From NCBI GenBank assembly GCA_964572475.1, contig CAZNEZ010000017.1, positions 1-34,956 of the forward strand: a stretch of 34,956 nt of DNA, read 5' to 3'. Shown here piece by piece: positions 17,615-26,070 of this stretch (positions are counted from its first letter, which is position 1; each line of letters begins with the position of its first letter). The notes beneath the pieces were generated by a model, which searched no databases, was not told where the DNA came from, and saw only the letters and a program-made list of their open reading frames with translations. This stretch comes from CAZNEZ01 sp964572475 (GTDB lineage: Bacteria; Bacillota; Clostridia; Lachnospirales; Lachnospiraceae). The position numbers and the translations under genes are program-made.

Positions 17615-18591
17615 TAGTTAAGAGGAAGGCCTGAACTATATGAGCGATTACCGATTTTATCTAAAAAATCATTATAGTAGTTATTATTATAGTTAACCAT
17701 TTTTAATGCGGGATCAGTATTTTTATCTAATAATATAAGAGAATCCAGTAGAGTCTCGCGTGCTTTGTCTAATAGTTGAAGAAATGAATCTTCTGAATAT
17801 ATAGATTTATCCCATGGATTAATCCAGGTATTATGCGCAAGATTAAGGCAGTCCTTAGAAACAATACCACCATCCAGTAGAATTAAAGGAGAAACAAGAG
17901 CGTGAAACTTTCCATGTGACTCTAGTTTCATAATAAACTCTTTTGCAGGCTTTTTACACTTTTGAAGCATCTTGGCTTCAGCTTTTATTGAGTAAATAGC
18001 AGCCTGGACTGACAACGGCTTAATAAGACTGTTCAGATAAGGATAGGTTTTATTAATGCATCTACTAAGATGTTCAGCAATAACGGATACCTGATGATGA
18101 GTGAACTTAAAGGCTGAAGATGATACAAAAGTAGAAGGCTGCTTGCCTGCATAGCGGTTAATTAATTCCATGTCAATATCACTCTCAAATTGAAAATGTG
18201 TATGGTAGTAATTGTCTGCAAGATTATTCTTATTAGTGGTGTAACCGGTCATACTGTAAATATATGGATGTGTTGAGTAATCTAGAGTATAGTGAGCTAT
18301 AAAACCACTCAAATAAGCAGAAAATGTGGAAAAGTCTTTATAATCACTAATACTGTTAAGTTCATCTAACATATTTTTAAAGAAGAGATTGACTCTGTAA
18401 TTGTGCATTATAGAACCAAGATTTTCATCATTCATGATAACATTAGGAAGATAGTAGAAAAATAAATCTGGCCCTTGAAGACCAAGGCTATATACACCCT
18501 GATTTAGGTAGATACTTTTTTTGATTTGGCAATCAGGTAAATTGCGGTATGAATTTATTCCAAAGATGTAATGTGTATTGTATCCAGGCAT
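17614..18591 (-). CDS. Zinc-dependent phospholipase C-like protein
   Basis: 325 residues without a signal peptide. It starts MPGYNTHYIFG and carries GPDLFFYY (40-47), HNYRVNLFF (63-71), FIAHYTLDYSTHPYIY (97-112) and HTHFQFESDID (130-140). This supplies a set of His and Asp/Glu ligands (H7, D42, H63, H100, D104, H108, H130, E136) expected for the alpha-helical zinc-dependent phospholipase C fold. Cytoplasmic family members in Clostridia are common and of unknown substrate. GGAGG lies 4 nt before the ATG. It is last in a minus-strand group with the SurA/PrsA-like and beta-CASP genes. Fold assignment is good; enzymatic activity is inferred. Confidence 0.82.
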   Translation of the reverse strand: MPGYNTHYIFGINSYRNLPDCQIKKSIYLNQGVYSLGLQGPDLFFYYLPNVIMNDENLGSIMHNYRVNLFFKNMLDELNSISDYKDFSTFSAYLSGFIAHYTLDYSTHPYIYSMTGYTTNKNNLADNYYHTHFQFESDIDMELINRYAGKQPSTFVSSSAFKFTHHQVSVIAEHLSRCINKTYPYLNSLIKPLSVQAAIYSIKAEAKMLQKCKKPAKEFIMKLESHGKFHALVSPLILLDGGIVSKDCLNLAHNTWINPWDKSIYSEDSFLQLLDKARETLLDSLILLDKNTDPALKMVNYNNNYYNDFLDKIGNRSYSSGLPLN

Positions 18592-18626
18592 AATTCCTCC
18601 ATTCTGTGCTAATAAGCGCTAATATC

Positions 18627-19292
18627 CTAGTTAATTGTAATTTCGCCAAGTGTAATATTGTCCCAGACATCATAGTTAATAGTGATGCCATATGATTCTC
18701 TAAGAGAGTTATAGTAATCTCCACCGACTTCAAGACTAGATTGCTCAAGATGGTCTTTATCTACAATGTATTGTGCATATTTTTGAGCTAGAAGATTTCG
18801 CTTTTCTATATTAAACAAATACTCATAGGTAAAGTTAGTATTATCCATCATTTTACCAGTCATAGCTTTAAATACGTTATCAGTGTTAGAAGATGCAGTA
18901 TCTAGTTCTTTGTTAGTAAGTGATATATCAAGCTTAATTGCTTCATTATAGTATAGTATATCCCTAATTAAAGTATCTATAGCAGCATCTTTAGCGGCAT
19001 CTTTTACAAATGTATTACTAATAAAAAGATTCCAGTAAGATTTGGGATTGGAACTATTGTATGCGAGGGCGCGCTCATTAGTGTCGCCCTCGATTTTCAT
19101 AATATAGTAAGAAATATATTGCAAATCATACTTTTCATCATTGATTGTAAGTATTGTATCCTCAAGATGCTTATTAAATACAAATGCGGATTTTTCTTTA
19201 TTAATACCATAAATAAAAACCACTAAAGAAGCACACAGCAAAATTATTAAAGTACAAATAAAAAAAATATGGTGATATGTTTTTCTACTCAT
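18627..19292 (-). CDS. Membrane-anchored SurA/PrsA-like N-terminal domain protein
   Basis: 221 residues with a single N-terminal anchor (HIFFICTLIILLCASLVVFIYGI, about 8-30) after a short basic head, so the rest lies outside the membrane. The remaining ~190 residues are helical with a pattern like the chaperone part of SurA and PrsA: a beta start (ILTINDEKYDLQYISYYIMKIE), INDTLIRD-type helices and a C-terminal return strand. No parvulin prolyl-isomerase domain is present, so it may be a chaperone-only relative. No lipobox cysteine is evident. AAGGAGC precedes the ATG; the beta-CASP gene ends 12 nt upstream. The assignment is tentative. Confidence 0.5.
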   Translation of the reverse strand: MSRKTYHHIFFICTLIILLCASLVVFIYGINKEKSAFVFNKHLEDTILTINDEKYDLQYISYYIMKIEGDTNERALAYNSSNPKSYWNLFISNTFVKDAAKDAAIDTLIRDILYYNEAIKLDISLTNKELDTASSNTDNVFKAMTGKMMDNTNFTYEYLFNIEKRNLLAQKYAQYIVDKDHLEQSSLEVGGDYYNSLRESYGITINYDVWDNITLGEITIN

Positions 19293-19304
19293 ATTTGCTC
19301 CTTA

Positions 19305-20918
19305 CTAAAGGCTTCGGTCCCATTTGTTAGCCAAATTATCTATCTGTGATTCTAATTTGGCAAGGTCCTTATTAGCACAGCCTTCATTCTTATACACAAC
19401 ATCAAGTAATCTTTTGGCAGCAGCAACAACTCTTGCAAATGCATTGGAAGAACGCTTCTTTTGAGCAGCCTTTCTATCGCCAAGAAGTGTATTGTTGCCA
19501 AGTGAAATTATTTCACCAGTTGCAAGGTCAAAAGAACCGCCATTATAAGGGGCATATGCTTTGATTCCAAAGGCATCTGTTACAGTTTCGGCAAAAGCAT
19601 CTGTTACTTTGTCTTCTCCATGTACAACAAAAACCTGTGTAGGCTTCTTTTTGAATGAATTAATCCAAGAAAGTAGGCCATTCATATCTGCATGACCGCT
19701 AATACCCTGAAGAATCTGTATGTTGGCACGAACTTCAACTGGTTCACCGAAAAGCTTGACAGATGGAACACCATCCACTAGTTTTCTTCCTAAAGTTCCT
19801 ACGGCCTGATATCCTACAAAAAGAATAGTTGATTCTGGTCTCCAAAGATTATGTTTAAGATGATGACGTATTCTACCCGCCTCACACATTCCAGAAGCGG
19901 AGATAATAACTTTTGGATTCTTGTCAAAATTAATAAGCTTTGAATCATTGCTTGTAGTAGCTGTTTTAAGTCCTGGAAAAACGAGAGGATTAATACCTTT
20001 ATTAACGAGTTCCATTGCTTCTGGGTCAAAACAATGCTGCATATTTTTGACAAATACATTAGTGGCTTCAAGGGCCAAAGGACTATCAACATATACTTCA
20101 AAGTTGGGTATAGATTTAACAAGCTGCTTTTCTTTTATCTCGCGGAAAAAATATAGAAGTTCCTGAGTCCTGCCAACTGCAAAGGAAGGAATAACAACAT
20201 TTCCACCTTTTTTAAATGTCTCTTCGAGAATTCGGGTAAGTTCACCTATGTAATTAGGAATAATATCTCCATGAGTTCTATCACCATAAGTTGACTCGAT
20301 AACGAGATAATCAGTATCCTCTACAGTTTGAGGGTCATTAATCAATGGCTGATGAACATTGCCAACATCACCAGAAAAGACAATCTTTTTAGAAACAGTA
20401 CCTTCGGTCAGCCATACCTCAATACATGATGAACCTAATAAATGTCCTATATCTGTAAATCTTATCTCAACGCCATCACAAACACTAATCTTTTTATCAT
20501 AAGGATAAGGGACTAAAAGGCTGATTGCATGTTCGGCATCTTCCATAGTATAAATAGGCTCATATGAAGGAGCGCCAGAACGTTCAGCCTTGCGATTTCT
20601 CCATTCAGCTTCAAATTCTTGAATATGTGCGCTATCACGGAGCATAATACTACATAAATCAGCAGTAGCAGAGGTAGCGAATATCTGTCCTCTAAATCCT
20701 CTTTTATATAGAAGAGGAAGAAGACCGGTATGATCAATATGTGCATGTGTTACTAATACAAACTCAATATCAGAAGGAGATACTGTTAAATCCTGATTCT
20801 CATATAGGTCAGGACCTTGTTCCATTCCACAGTCAACTAGAATGGTGTGACCATTTAGCTCAAGCATATGGCAGCTTCCTGTTACCTCGTGCGCTGCACC
20901 AAAAAATGATATTTTCAT
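19305..20918 (-). CDS. MBL-fold / beta-CASP metallo-hydrolase (RNA-type)
   Basis: 537 residues from the ATG at 20918, which has GAGG 5 nt upstream; an ATG 21 bp earlier is in frame without a site. The metallo-beta-lactamase zinc motif THAHIDHTG (57-65), the SSCIEV and FSGDVGN motifs, beta-CASP boxes (VIESTYGDRTH; VIPSFAVGRTQELLY; ISASGMCEAGRI) and the RNA-metabolism C-terminal part (ISGHADMNGLLSWI, VFVVHGE) are all present. Members are RNA endo- or exonucleases of the CPSF/YSH1-like group, so RNA processing is expected. A C-terminal extension of about 70 basic-then-acidic residues follows. Convincing as a family, not as to substrate. Confidence 0.88.
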   Translation of the reverse strand: MKISFFGAAHEVTGSCHMLELNGHTILVDCGMEQGPDLYENQDLTVSPSDIEFVLVTHAHIDHTGLLPLLYKRGFRGQIFATSATADLCSIMLRDSAHIQEFEAEWRNRKAERSGAPSYEPIYTMEDAEHAISLLVPYPYDKKISVCDGVEIRFTDIGHLLGSSCIEVWLTEGTVSKKIVFSGDVGNVHQPLINDPQTVEDTDYLVIESTYGDRTHGDIIPNYIGELTRILEETFKKGGNVVIPSFAVGRTQELLYFFREIKEKQLVKSIPNFEVYVDSPLALEATNVFVKNMQHCFDPEAMELVNKGINPLVFPGLKTATTSNDSKLINFDKNPKVIISASGMCEAGRIRHHLKHNLWRPESTILFVGYQAVGTLGRKLVDGVPSVKLFGEPVEVRANIQILQGISGHADMNGLLSWINSFKKKPTQVFVVHGEDKVTDAFAETVTDAFGIKAYAPYNGGSFDLATGEIISLGNNTLLGDRKAAQKKRSSNAFARVVAAAKRLLDVVYKNEGCANKDLAKLESQIDNLANKWDRSL

Positions 20919-21056
20919 TATTACCTCATTTCTACACATGTACAGTTTAGGATAGAACTGCCATGAGTATATAGATTATGACTTACTCAAAATAAATAGA
21001 TTTTGAATGCCATTTAATTACTTATAGTATATCACAGTAGAAAATAAAAAAACACC

Positions 21057-21085
21057 TTGACATTTATAATACTCGTGGATATAAT
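21057..21085 (+). promoter_or_regulatory. str operon promoter
   Basis: Perfect consensus TTGACA (21057-21062), 17-bp spacer, TATAAT (21080-21085). This predicts a start near 21092 and a leader of about 90 nt before rpsL. Confidence 0.92.
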
Positions 21086-21094
21086 TAGTAGGCG

Positions 21095-21121
21095 TGTAAA
21101 CAGCACAAGTATGCTTTTACA
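21095..21121 (+). promoter_or_regulatory. rpsL leader hairpin
   Basis: TGTAAA plus AGCA pair with TGCT plus TTTACA, a 10-bp helix with one bulged C and a 6-nt loop, immediately after the predicted transcript start. It could stabilise the mRNA 5' end or serve feedback control. Confidence 0.55.
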
Positions 21122-21183
21122 TAAGAAAACGGCTAGAATTTACTAAAGCCAAAAAACAATATTCCAAACAGGAGGTGAAAGAA

Positions 21184-21603
21184 ATGCCTACATTTAACCA
21201 GTTAGTAAGAAAAGGAAGACAGACATTTGAAAAGAAATCAACTGCACCAGCACTCCAGAAGAGTTACAATTCTCTTAAGAAAAGAGCATCTGATACAGCT
21301 TCTCCACAGAAGAGAGGTGTTTGTACAGCAGTTAAGACAGCTACTCCTAAAAAGCCTAACTCTGCACTTAGAAAAATCGCCAGAGTTCGTCTTTCTAATG
21401 GTATCGAAGTAACAAGCTATATCCCAGGAGAGGGACATAATCTTCAGGAACATAGTGTTGTACTTATCCGTGGTGGTAGAGTAAAAGATTTACCAGGTAC
21501 AAGATATCATATCGTAAGAGGAACACTCGATACAGCAGGTGTTGCTAAGAGACGTCAGGCCCGTTCTAAATACGGCGCTAAGAGACCAAAAGACGCTAAA
21601 TAG
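21184..21603 (+). CDS. rpsL: 30S ribosomal protein S12
   Basis: 139 residues, first gene of the str operon. S12 sits at the decoding centre and is the streptomycin-resistance determinant. PTFNQLVRKGR at the N-terminus, TPKKPNSALRKIARVRL and IRGGRVKDLPGTRYHIVRG are fully conserved; the lysines in TPKKPNS and GRVKDLP at which resistance mutations arise are wild type. Start ATG 21184 has GGAGG 8 nt upstream; a GTG three codons earlier overlaps that site and is rejected. A 196-bp gap separates it from rpsG with no strong terminator. Confidence 0.97.
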   Translation: MPTFNQLVRKGRQTFEKKSTAPALQKSYNSLKKRASDTASPQKRGVCTAVKTATPKKPNSALRKIARVRLSNGIEVTSYIPGEGHNLQEHSVVLIRGGRVKDLPGTRYHIVRGTLDTAGVAKRRQARSKYGAKRPKDAK

Positions 21604-21799
21604 GAAAGTCACTACAACAAGCATAGGTTGAATGAAACAGTGCCCGGATTTGAAATATTGTTTTTATAGCTTTATAGAAATATATTAATTACCGTGCGCG
21701 AACACACGAACCATGTGAGTACCGTTGATTTAATCAAGCTTACAGAATATACAGTACACTGTTGTCTGATAAGCGAAATTTATTAAGGAGGGAAGCACC

Positions 21800-22270
21800 G
21801 TGCCACGTAAAGGACATACTCAGAAGAGAGACGTATTACCAGATCCATTATACAATAATAAAGTAGTTACAAAGCTTATCAATAACATTATGTTAGATGG
21901 TAAGAGAGGTGTAGCTCAGAAGATAGTATATGGAGCATTTGATAAGATTGCTGCAAAGAACGAGAAACCAGCTTTAGAAGTATTTGAGGAAGCTATGAAT
22001 AACATCATGCCTGTACTCGAAGTTAAAGCTAGACGTATCGGTGGAGCAACATACCAGGTACCAATCGAAGTAAGAGCTGAAAGACGTCAGGCTTTAGCAC
22101 TTCGCTGGATTACATTGTATTCACGCAAGAGAGGCGAGAAGACAATGGAAGAAAGATTGGCAAACGAAATTCTTGATGCTGCAAACAATACTGGAGCATC
22201 AGTTAAGAAAAAAGAAGACATGCATAAAATGGCAGAAGCTAATAAAGCATTTGCTCATTATAGATTCTAA
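21800..22270 (+). CDS. rpsG: 30S ribosomal protein S7
   Basis: 156 residues, starting MPRKGHTQKRDVLPDPLYNNKVVTKLINNIMLDGKRGVAQKIVYGAF, with the later VEVKARRIGGATYQVPIEVR-type block and the C-terminal KKEDMHKMAEANKAFAHYRF. S7 nucleates assembly of the 30S head and contacts the E site. The start codon is GTG at 21800 with AGGAGG about 9 nt upstream. The 196-bp gap before it contains only an imperfect ACAGTACACTGT palindrome (21750-21761). fusA begins 14 nt downstream. Confidence 0.97.
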   Translation: MPRKGHTQKRDVLPDPLYNNKVVTKLINNIMLDGKRGVAQKIVYGAFDKIAAKNEKPALEVFEEAMNNIMPVLEVKARRIGGATYQVPIEVRAERRQALALRWITLYSRKRGEKTMEERLANEILDAANNTGASVKKKEDMHKMAEANKAFAHYRF

Positions 22271-22284
22271 AAGGAGGAAGAACC

Positions 22285-24390
22285 TTGGCTGGAAGAGAAT
22301 ACCCATTAGAGAGAACTAGAAATATAGGTATTATGGCTCATATCGATGCTGGTAAAACAACATTAACAGAGCGTATCTTATATTATACAGGTGTTAACTA
22401 TAAGATTGGTGATACTCATNNNNNNNNNNGGATGGAGCAGGAACAAGAAAGAGGTATTACAATCACTTCCGCAGCTACAACATGTCATTGGACTCCACAG
22501 TTGGAGAACAAGAAAGCTCCAGGAGCTAACGAGTATCGTATTAATATTATTGATACCCCAGGACACGTTGATTTTACAGTTGAAGTTGAGCGTTCGCTTC
22601 GTGTACTTGATGGCGCAGTAGGTGTTTTTTGTGCTAAAGGTGGCGTTGAACCTCAATCAGAGAATGTATGGCGTCAGGCGGATAAATATAATGTACCACG
22701 TATGGCCTTCATCAATAAGATGGACATCCTTGGCGCAGATTTTTACAACGCAGTAAATATGATTAAGACAAGATTAGGAAAGAATGCTGTTCCTCTTCAG
22801 TTACCAATAGGTAAAGAAGATGATTTTAAAGGCATAATTGACTTATTTGAAATGCAGGCTTACATCTACAACGATGATAAAGGTGAAGACATTACTATAG
22901 AAGCTATTCCAGAAGATATGAAGGATATGGCTGAAGAGTACAGAACTGATATGATCGAGAAGATTTGTGAGACAGATGATGAATTAATGATGATGTACCT
23001 TGAAGGTGAAGAACCAGATATGGCAGCTCTTAAGAAAGCATTAAGAAAAGCTACATGTGAATGCTCAATTATTCCTGTTTGCTGTGGTACAGCATATAGA
23101 AATAAAGGTGTTCAGAAGCTTCTGGATGCAGTTGTTGCATACATGCCATCACCAACAGATATACCTGCTATTGAAGGTGTAGATGAAGATGGAAATGCAG
23201 TGCAGAGACATTCTTCAGATGAAGAACCATTTGCAGCATTAGCATTTAAGATTATGACTGATCCATTCGTAGGAAAACTTGCATTCTTTAGAGTTTATTC
23301 AGGAACATTGAACTCAGGTTCATATATCCTTAATGCTACTAAGAATAAGAAGGAACGTGTTGGACGTATTCTTCAGATGCATGCTAATCACAGACAGGAA
23401 CTTGATAAAGTTTACTCAGGAGATATAGCAGCAGCAGTTGGATTCAAGATTACAACTACAGGTGATACAATCTGTGATGAGCAGCACCCAGTTATTCTTG
23501 AGTCAATGGAATTCCCAGAACCAGTTATTGAGCTTGCTATTGAGCCTAAGACAAAAGCTAGTCAGGGTAAAATGGGTGAAGCTTTAGCAAAACTTGCTGA
23601 AGAAGATCCTACATTTAGAGCACATACTAACACAGAAACAGGACAGACAATCATCGCAGGTATGGGTGAACTTCATCTTGAAATTATCGTAGATAGACTT
23701 CTTCGTGAATTCAATGTTGAAGCAAACGTAGGTGCACCACAGGTTGCTTACAAAGAAGCTCTTACTAAATCAGTTGATGTTGATAGCAAATATGCTAAAC
23801 AGTCAGGTGGACGTGGACAGTACGGACATTGTAAAGTTAGATTTGAGCCAATGGATGCCAATGGTGAAGAGTTATTCAAATTTGAGTCACAAGTTGTTGG
23901 TGGTTCTATTCCTAAGGAATATATCCCAGCAGTTGGACAAGGTATTGAAGAAGCAACTCAGGCTGGTATTTTAGCAGGATTCCCTGTTGTTGGTGTTCAT
24001 GCTGTAGTTTATGATGGTTCTTACCATGAAGTCGATTCAAGTGAAATGGCATTCCATATCGCTGGTTCTATGGCATTTAAAGATGCTATGGCTAAGGGCG
24101 GTGCAGTATTACTTGAACCTATCATGAAAGTCGAAGTTACTACTCCAGAAGATTATATGGGCGATGTAATTGGTGATATCAATTCACGTCGTGGACGTAT
24201 CGAAGGAATGGAAGACATCGGTGGTGGTAAGATGGTTAAAGGATATGTTCCTTTAGCTGAAATGTTTGGTTACTCAACAGATCTTCGTTCTAAGACACAG
24301 GGACGTGGAAACTACTCAATGTTCTTTGAAAAATATGAGCAGGTTCCAAAGTCAGTTCAGGAAAAGATTATTGCTGCCAAATCTAAATAA
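22285..24390 (+). CDS. fusA: Elongation factor G (contains a 10-N assembly gap)
   Basis: About 700 residues, the GTPase that drives ribosomal translocation. The P-loop AHIDAGKT is at 18-25, the switch II DTPGHVDF and NKMDILGAD motifs follow, and domains II to V run to the C-terminal MFFEKYEQVPKSVQEKIIAAKSK. The start is TTG at 22285 with AGGAGG 8 nt upstream. Ten Ns replace sequence after GDTH (residue 45). From the family, about eight residues (E-G-A-A-T-M-D-W) belong there but only four codons are allotted, so about 12 bases are missing; the frame is kept because 12 is divisible by three. The true protein is probably about four residues longer. Confidence 0.96.
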   Translation: MAGREYPLERTRNIGIMAHIDAGKTTLTERILYYTGVNYKIGDTHXXXXMEQEQERGITITSAATTCHWTPQLENKKAPGANEYRINIIDTPGHVDFTVEVERSLRVLDGAVGVFCAKGGVEPQSENVWRQADKYNVPRMAFINKMDILGADFYNAVNMIKTRLGKNAVPLQLPIGKEDDFKGIIDLFEMQAYIYNDDKGEDITIEAIPEDMKDMAEEYRTDMIEKICETDDELMMMYLEGEEPDMAALKKALRKATCECSIIPVCCGTAYRNKGVQKLLDAVVAYMPSPTDIPAIEGVDEDGNAVQRHSSDEEPFAALAFKIMTDPFVGKLAFFRVYSGTLNSGSYILNATKNKKERVGRILQMHANHRQELDKVYSGDIAAAVGFKITTTGDTICDEQHPVILESMEFPEPVIELAIEPKTKASQGKMGEALAKLAEEDPTFRAHTNTETGQTIIAGMGELHLEIIVDRLLREFNVEANVGAPQVAYKEALTKSVDVDSKYAKQSGGRGQYGHCKVRFEPMDANGEELFKFESQVVGGSIPKEYIPAVGQGIEEATQAGILAGFPVVGVHAVVYDGSYHEVDSSEMAFHIAGSMAFKDAMAKGGAVLLEPIMKVEVTTPEDYMGDVIGDINSRRGRIEGMEDIGGGKMVKGYVPLAEMFGYSTDLRSKTQGRGNYSMFFEKYEQVPKSVQEKIIAAKSK
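22420..22429. other. Assembly gap (10 Ns) within fusA switch I
   Basis: Ten ambiguous bases after the codon for His45. The length is a placeholder: comparison with the invariant EF-G switch I segment implies about 22 bases between the flanks. The reads on either side were joined by scaffolding, so linkage across this point depends on the assembler. Confidence 0.95.
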
Positions 24391-24401
24391 ATAAAATAAT
24401 G

Positions 24402-24424
24402 GTTTGCCGCTTATAGCGGTAAAC
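24402..24424 (+). terminator. fusA-tuf hairpin (possible attenuator)
   Basis: GTTTGCCGCT pairs with AGCGGTAAAC around a TAT loop, 10 bp with one G-T pair. It is followed by TGTTAAAATTTAT, not a clean U-run, so only partial termination is likely, leaving tuf to its own promoter. Confidence 0.5.
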
Positions 24425-24446
24425 TGTTAAAATTTATAAAAATGGC

Positions 24447-24475
24447 TTGAAAATATACTTCATTTGAAATATAAT
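24447..24475 (+). promoter_or_regulatory. tuf promoter
   Basis: TTGAAA (24447-24452), 17-bp spacer, perfect TATAAT (24470-24475). Separate promoter giving tuf extra expression over the rest of the str operon. Confidence 0.85.
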
Positions 24476-24489
24476 CATAGATAGCCACC

Positions 24490-24511
24490 GTAGCGTGAGA
24501 ATCACGGCTAC
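24490..24511 (+). promoter_or_regulatory. tuf leader hairpin
   Basis: GTAGC and GTGA pair with TCAC and GCTAC, 9 bp with one bulged G and a GAA loop, placed a few bases after the predicted tuf transcript start (about 24482). Confidence 0.55.
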
Positions 24512-24557
24512 TAATAACTAAAATTAAAATTTGATATTTGTAAGGAGGATTTACAAA

Positions 24558-25751
24558 ATGGCTAAAGCTAAGTTTGAAAGAAACAAACCACATTGTAATA
24601 TTGGTACAATCGGACATGTTGATCATGGTAAAACAACTTTAACAGCTGCTATCACAAAAACACTTAATACTAGATTAGGTACAGGTGAAATCGTTGATTT
24701 TGAAAACATCGATAAAGCTCCAGAGGAAAGAGAAAGAGGTATTACAATTGCTACTTCTCACGTTGAGTACGAGACAGAAAACAGACATTATGCACACGTT
24801 GACTGTCCAGGACATGCTGATTACGTTAAGAACATGATCACTGGTGCAGCTCAGATGGATGCTGGTATCCTCGTTGTTGCTGCTACTGATGGTGTTATGG
24901 CTCAGACAAGAGAGCATATCCTTCTTTCTCGTCAGGTAGGCGTTCCTTACATCGTTGTATTCATGAACAAGTGTGATATGGTTGATGATCCAGAACTTCT
25001 TGAGTTAGTTGAAATGGAAATCAGAGAACTTCTTAACGAGTATGACTTCCCAGGCGATGATACACCTATCATCCAGGGTTCAGCTCTTAAGGCTCTTGAA
25101 GATCCAAACAGCGAATGGGGTGACAAGATCCTTGAGCTTATGCATACTATTGATGAGTATGTTCCAGATCCACAGAGAGAAACAGATAAGCCATTCCTTA
25201 TGCCAATCGAAGATATCTTCTCAATCACAGGCCGTGGTACAGTTGCTACTGGTAGAGTTGAGAGAGGTGTTCTTAAGGTTAATGAGGAAGTTGAAATCGT
25301 TGGTATCAATGAAGACATCCGTAAGGTTGTTGTAACTGGTATCGAAATGTTCAGAAAGCTTCTTGATGAGTGTCAGCCAGGTGATAATATCGGTGCACTT
25401 CTTAGAGGTGTTCAGAGAGACGAAATCCAGAGAGGACAGGTTCTCTGTAAGCCAGGTTCAATCACACCACATCATAAGTTTACAGCTCAGGTTTACGTAT
25501 TAACAAAGGATGAAGGTGGACGTCATACTCCATTCTTCAACAACTACAGACCACAGTTCTACTTCAGAACAACTGATGTTACTGGTATCTGTGAATTACC
25601 AGCTGGTACAGAAATGTGCATGCCTGGTGATAACGTAGAAATGACTATCGACTTAATTCACAACGTAGCTATGGAGCAGGGTCTTCGTTTCGCTATTCGT
25701 GAAGGTGGACGTACAGTTGGTTCAGGTGCTGTTGCAACAATCATTGAATAA
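24558..25751 (+). CDS. tuf: Elongation factor Tu
   Basis: 397 residues, the GTPase that delivers aminoacyl-tRNA to the ribosome. P-loop GHVDHGKT (19-26), switch I EERERGITI, switch II DCPGHADYVKNMITGAAQMD, NKCDMVDD and the C-terminal RFAIREGGRTVGSGAVATIIE are all intact. The start is the ATG at 24558 with AAGGAGG 9 nt upstream; a TTG 27 bp earlier is in frame but would put the ribosome site inside the gene. It has its own promoter and leader hairpin and closes the str operon. The codon choice is strongly biased, as expected for a very highly expressed gene. Confidence 0.98.
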   Translation: MAKAKFERNKPHCNIGTIGHVDHGKTTLTAAITKTLNTRLGTGEIVDFENIDKAPEERERGITIATSHVEYETENRHYAHVDCPGHADYVKNMITGAAQMDAGILVVAATDGVMAQTREHILLSRQVGVPYIVVFMNKCDMVDDPELLELVEMEIRELLNEYDFPGDDTPIIQGSALKALEDPNSEWGDKILELMHTIDEYVPDPQRETDKPFLMPIEDIFSITGRGTVATGRVERGVLKVNEEVEIVGINEDIRKVVVTGIEMFRKLLDECQPGDNIGALLRGVQRDEIQRGQVLCKPGSITPHHKFTAQVYVLTKDEGGRHTPFFNNYRPQFYFRTTDVTGICELPAGTEMCMPGDNVEMTIDLIHNVAMEQGLRFAIREGGRTVGSGAVATIIE

Positions 25752-25761
25752 TCTCCGCGTT

Positions 25762-25894
25762 TATAACGAGAAGAATATATAATACGGAAAGAGTCAGATA
25801 CAAGCTTGCTTGTATTCTGGCTCTTTTTGTATTATATATGCGGCGACTGCCGCGACTGAGGAAAAGCGAAGCTTTTTCGAAGTTTCTCGTTATA
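25762..25894. repeat. Nested inverted-repeat structure after tuf, including the tuf terminator
   Basis: Outer arms TATAACGAGAA (25762-25772) and TTCTCGTTATA (25884-25894) are an exact 11-bp inverted repeat. Inside are a long hairpin (775-828/839 region, see terminator), a second hairpin GCGGC-GACT-GCCGC (25840-25853) and a third GAAAAGC-GAA-GCTTTTTC (25861-25878). Together they could fold as a four-way junction. Possible palindromic mobile element (MITE-like), a structured RNA end, or chance elaboration of a terminator. The 25752-26070 gap contains this, the candidate IS end that follows, and no gene. Confidence 0.6.
25775..25839 (+). terminator. tuf terminator with extended AT-rich stem
   Basis: AAAGAGTCAGATACAAG (25788-25804) pairs with CTTGTATTCTGGCTCTTT (25809-25826) around CTTG, ending in five Ts. 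The stem continues outward: ATATATAATAC (25775-25785) pairs with GTATTATATAT (25829-25839) through two G-T pairs, making a helix of about 30 bp. Confidence 0.88.
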
Positions 25895-25898
25895 GAGT

Positions 25899-26030
25899 GG
25901 CTCTTTGTCAAGAGTTGGGGTAAATTAAATTTATTAATGGAGTATTTGCGACGACAGCCATTCCAATTGACTTTTCCTCACGAATATGCCATGATAATTA
26001 TATAAATACCAGTTCGAATAAAATCAAATA
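25899..26030. mobile_element. Possible remnant of an ISL3-family insertion sequence end
   Basis: GGCTCTTTGTCAAGAGTTGG at 25899-25918 resembles the terminal inverted repeats of ISL3-family elements as I remember them. It is followed, as in such elements, by about 100 bp of non-coding DNA with a promoter-like TTGACT (25967-25972). No transposase and no matching right end are present, so this is at most a fragment. Weak evidence. Confidence 0.25.
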
Positions 26031-26070
26031 TTAGGTAATGGTTTTGCTTTATGTAAAGGGGGAGTTTGTT

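Noticed and set aside
21184..21603. Streptomycin-resistance substitution in S12
   Set aside because: The lysines in TPKKPNS and GRVKDLP are wild type.
21604..21799. Regulatory structure or small gene between rpsL and rpsG
   Set aside because: Only an imperfect ACAGTACACTGT palindrome and no convincing hairpin or reading frame were seen.
22285..24390. fusA as a frameshifted pseudogene because of the N run
   Set aside because: The frame is open on both sides and the missing length is about 12 bases, a multiple of three; it is an assembly placeholder.
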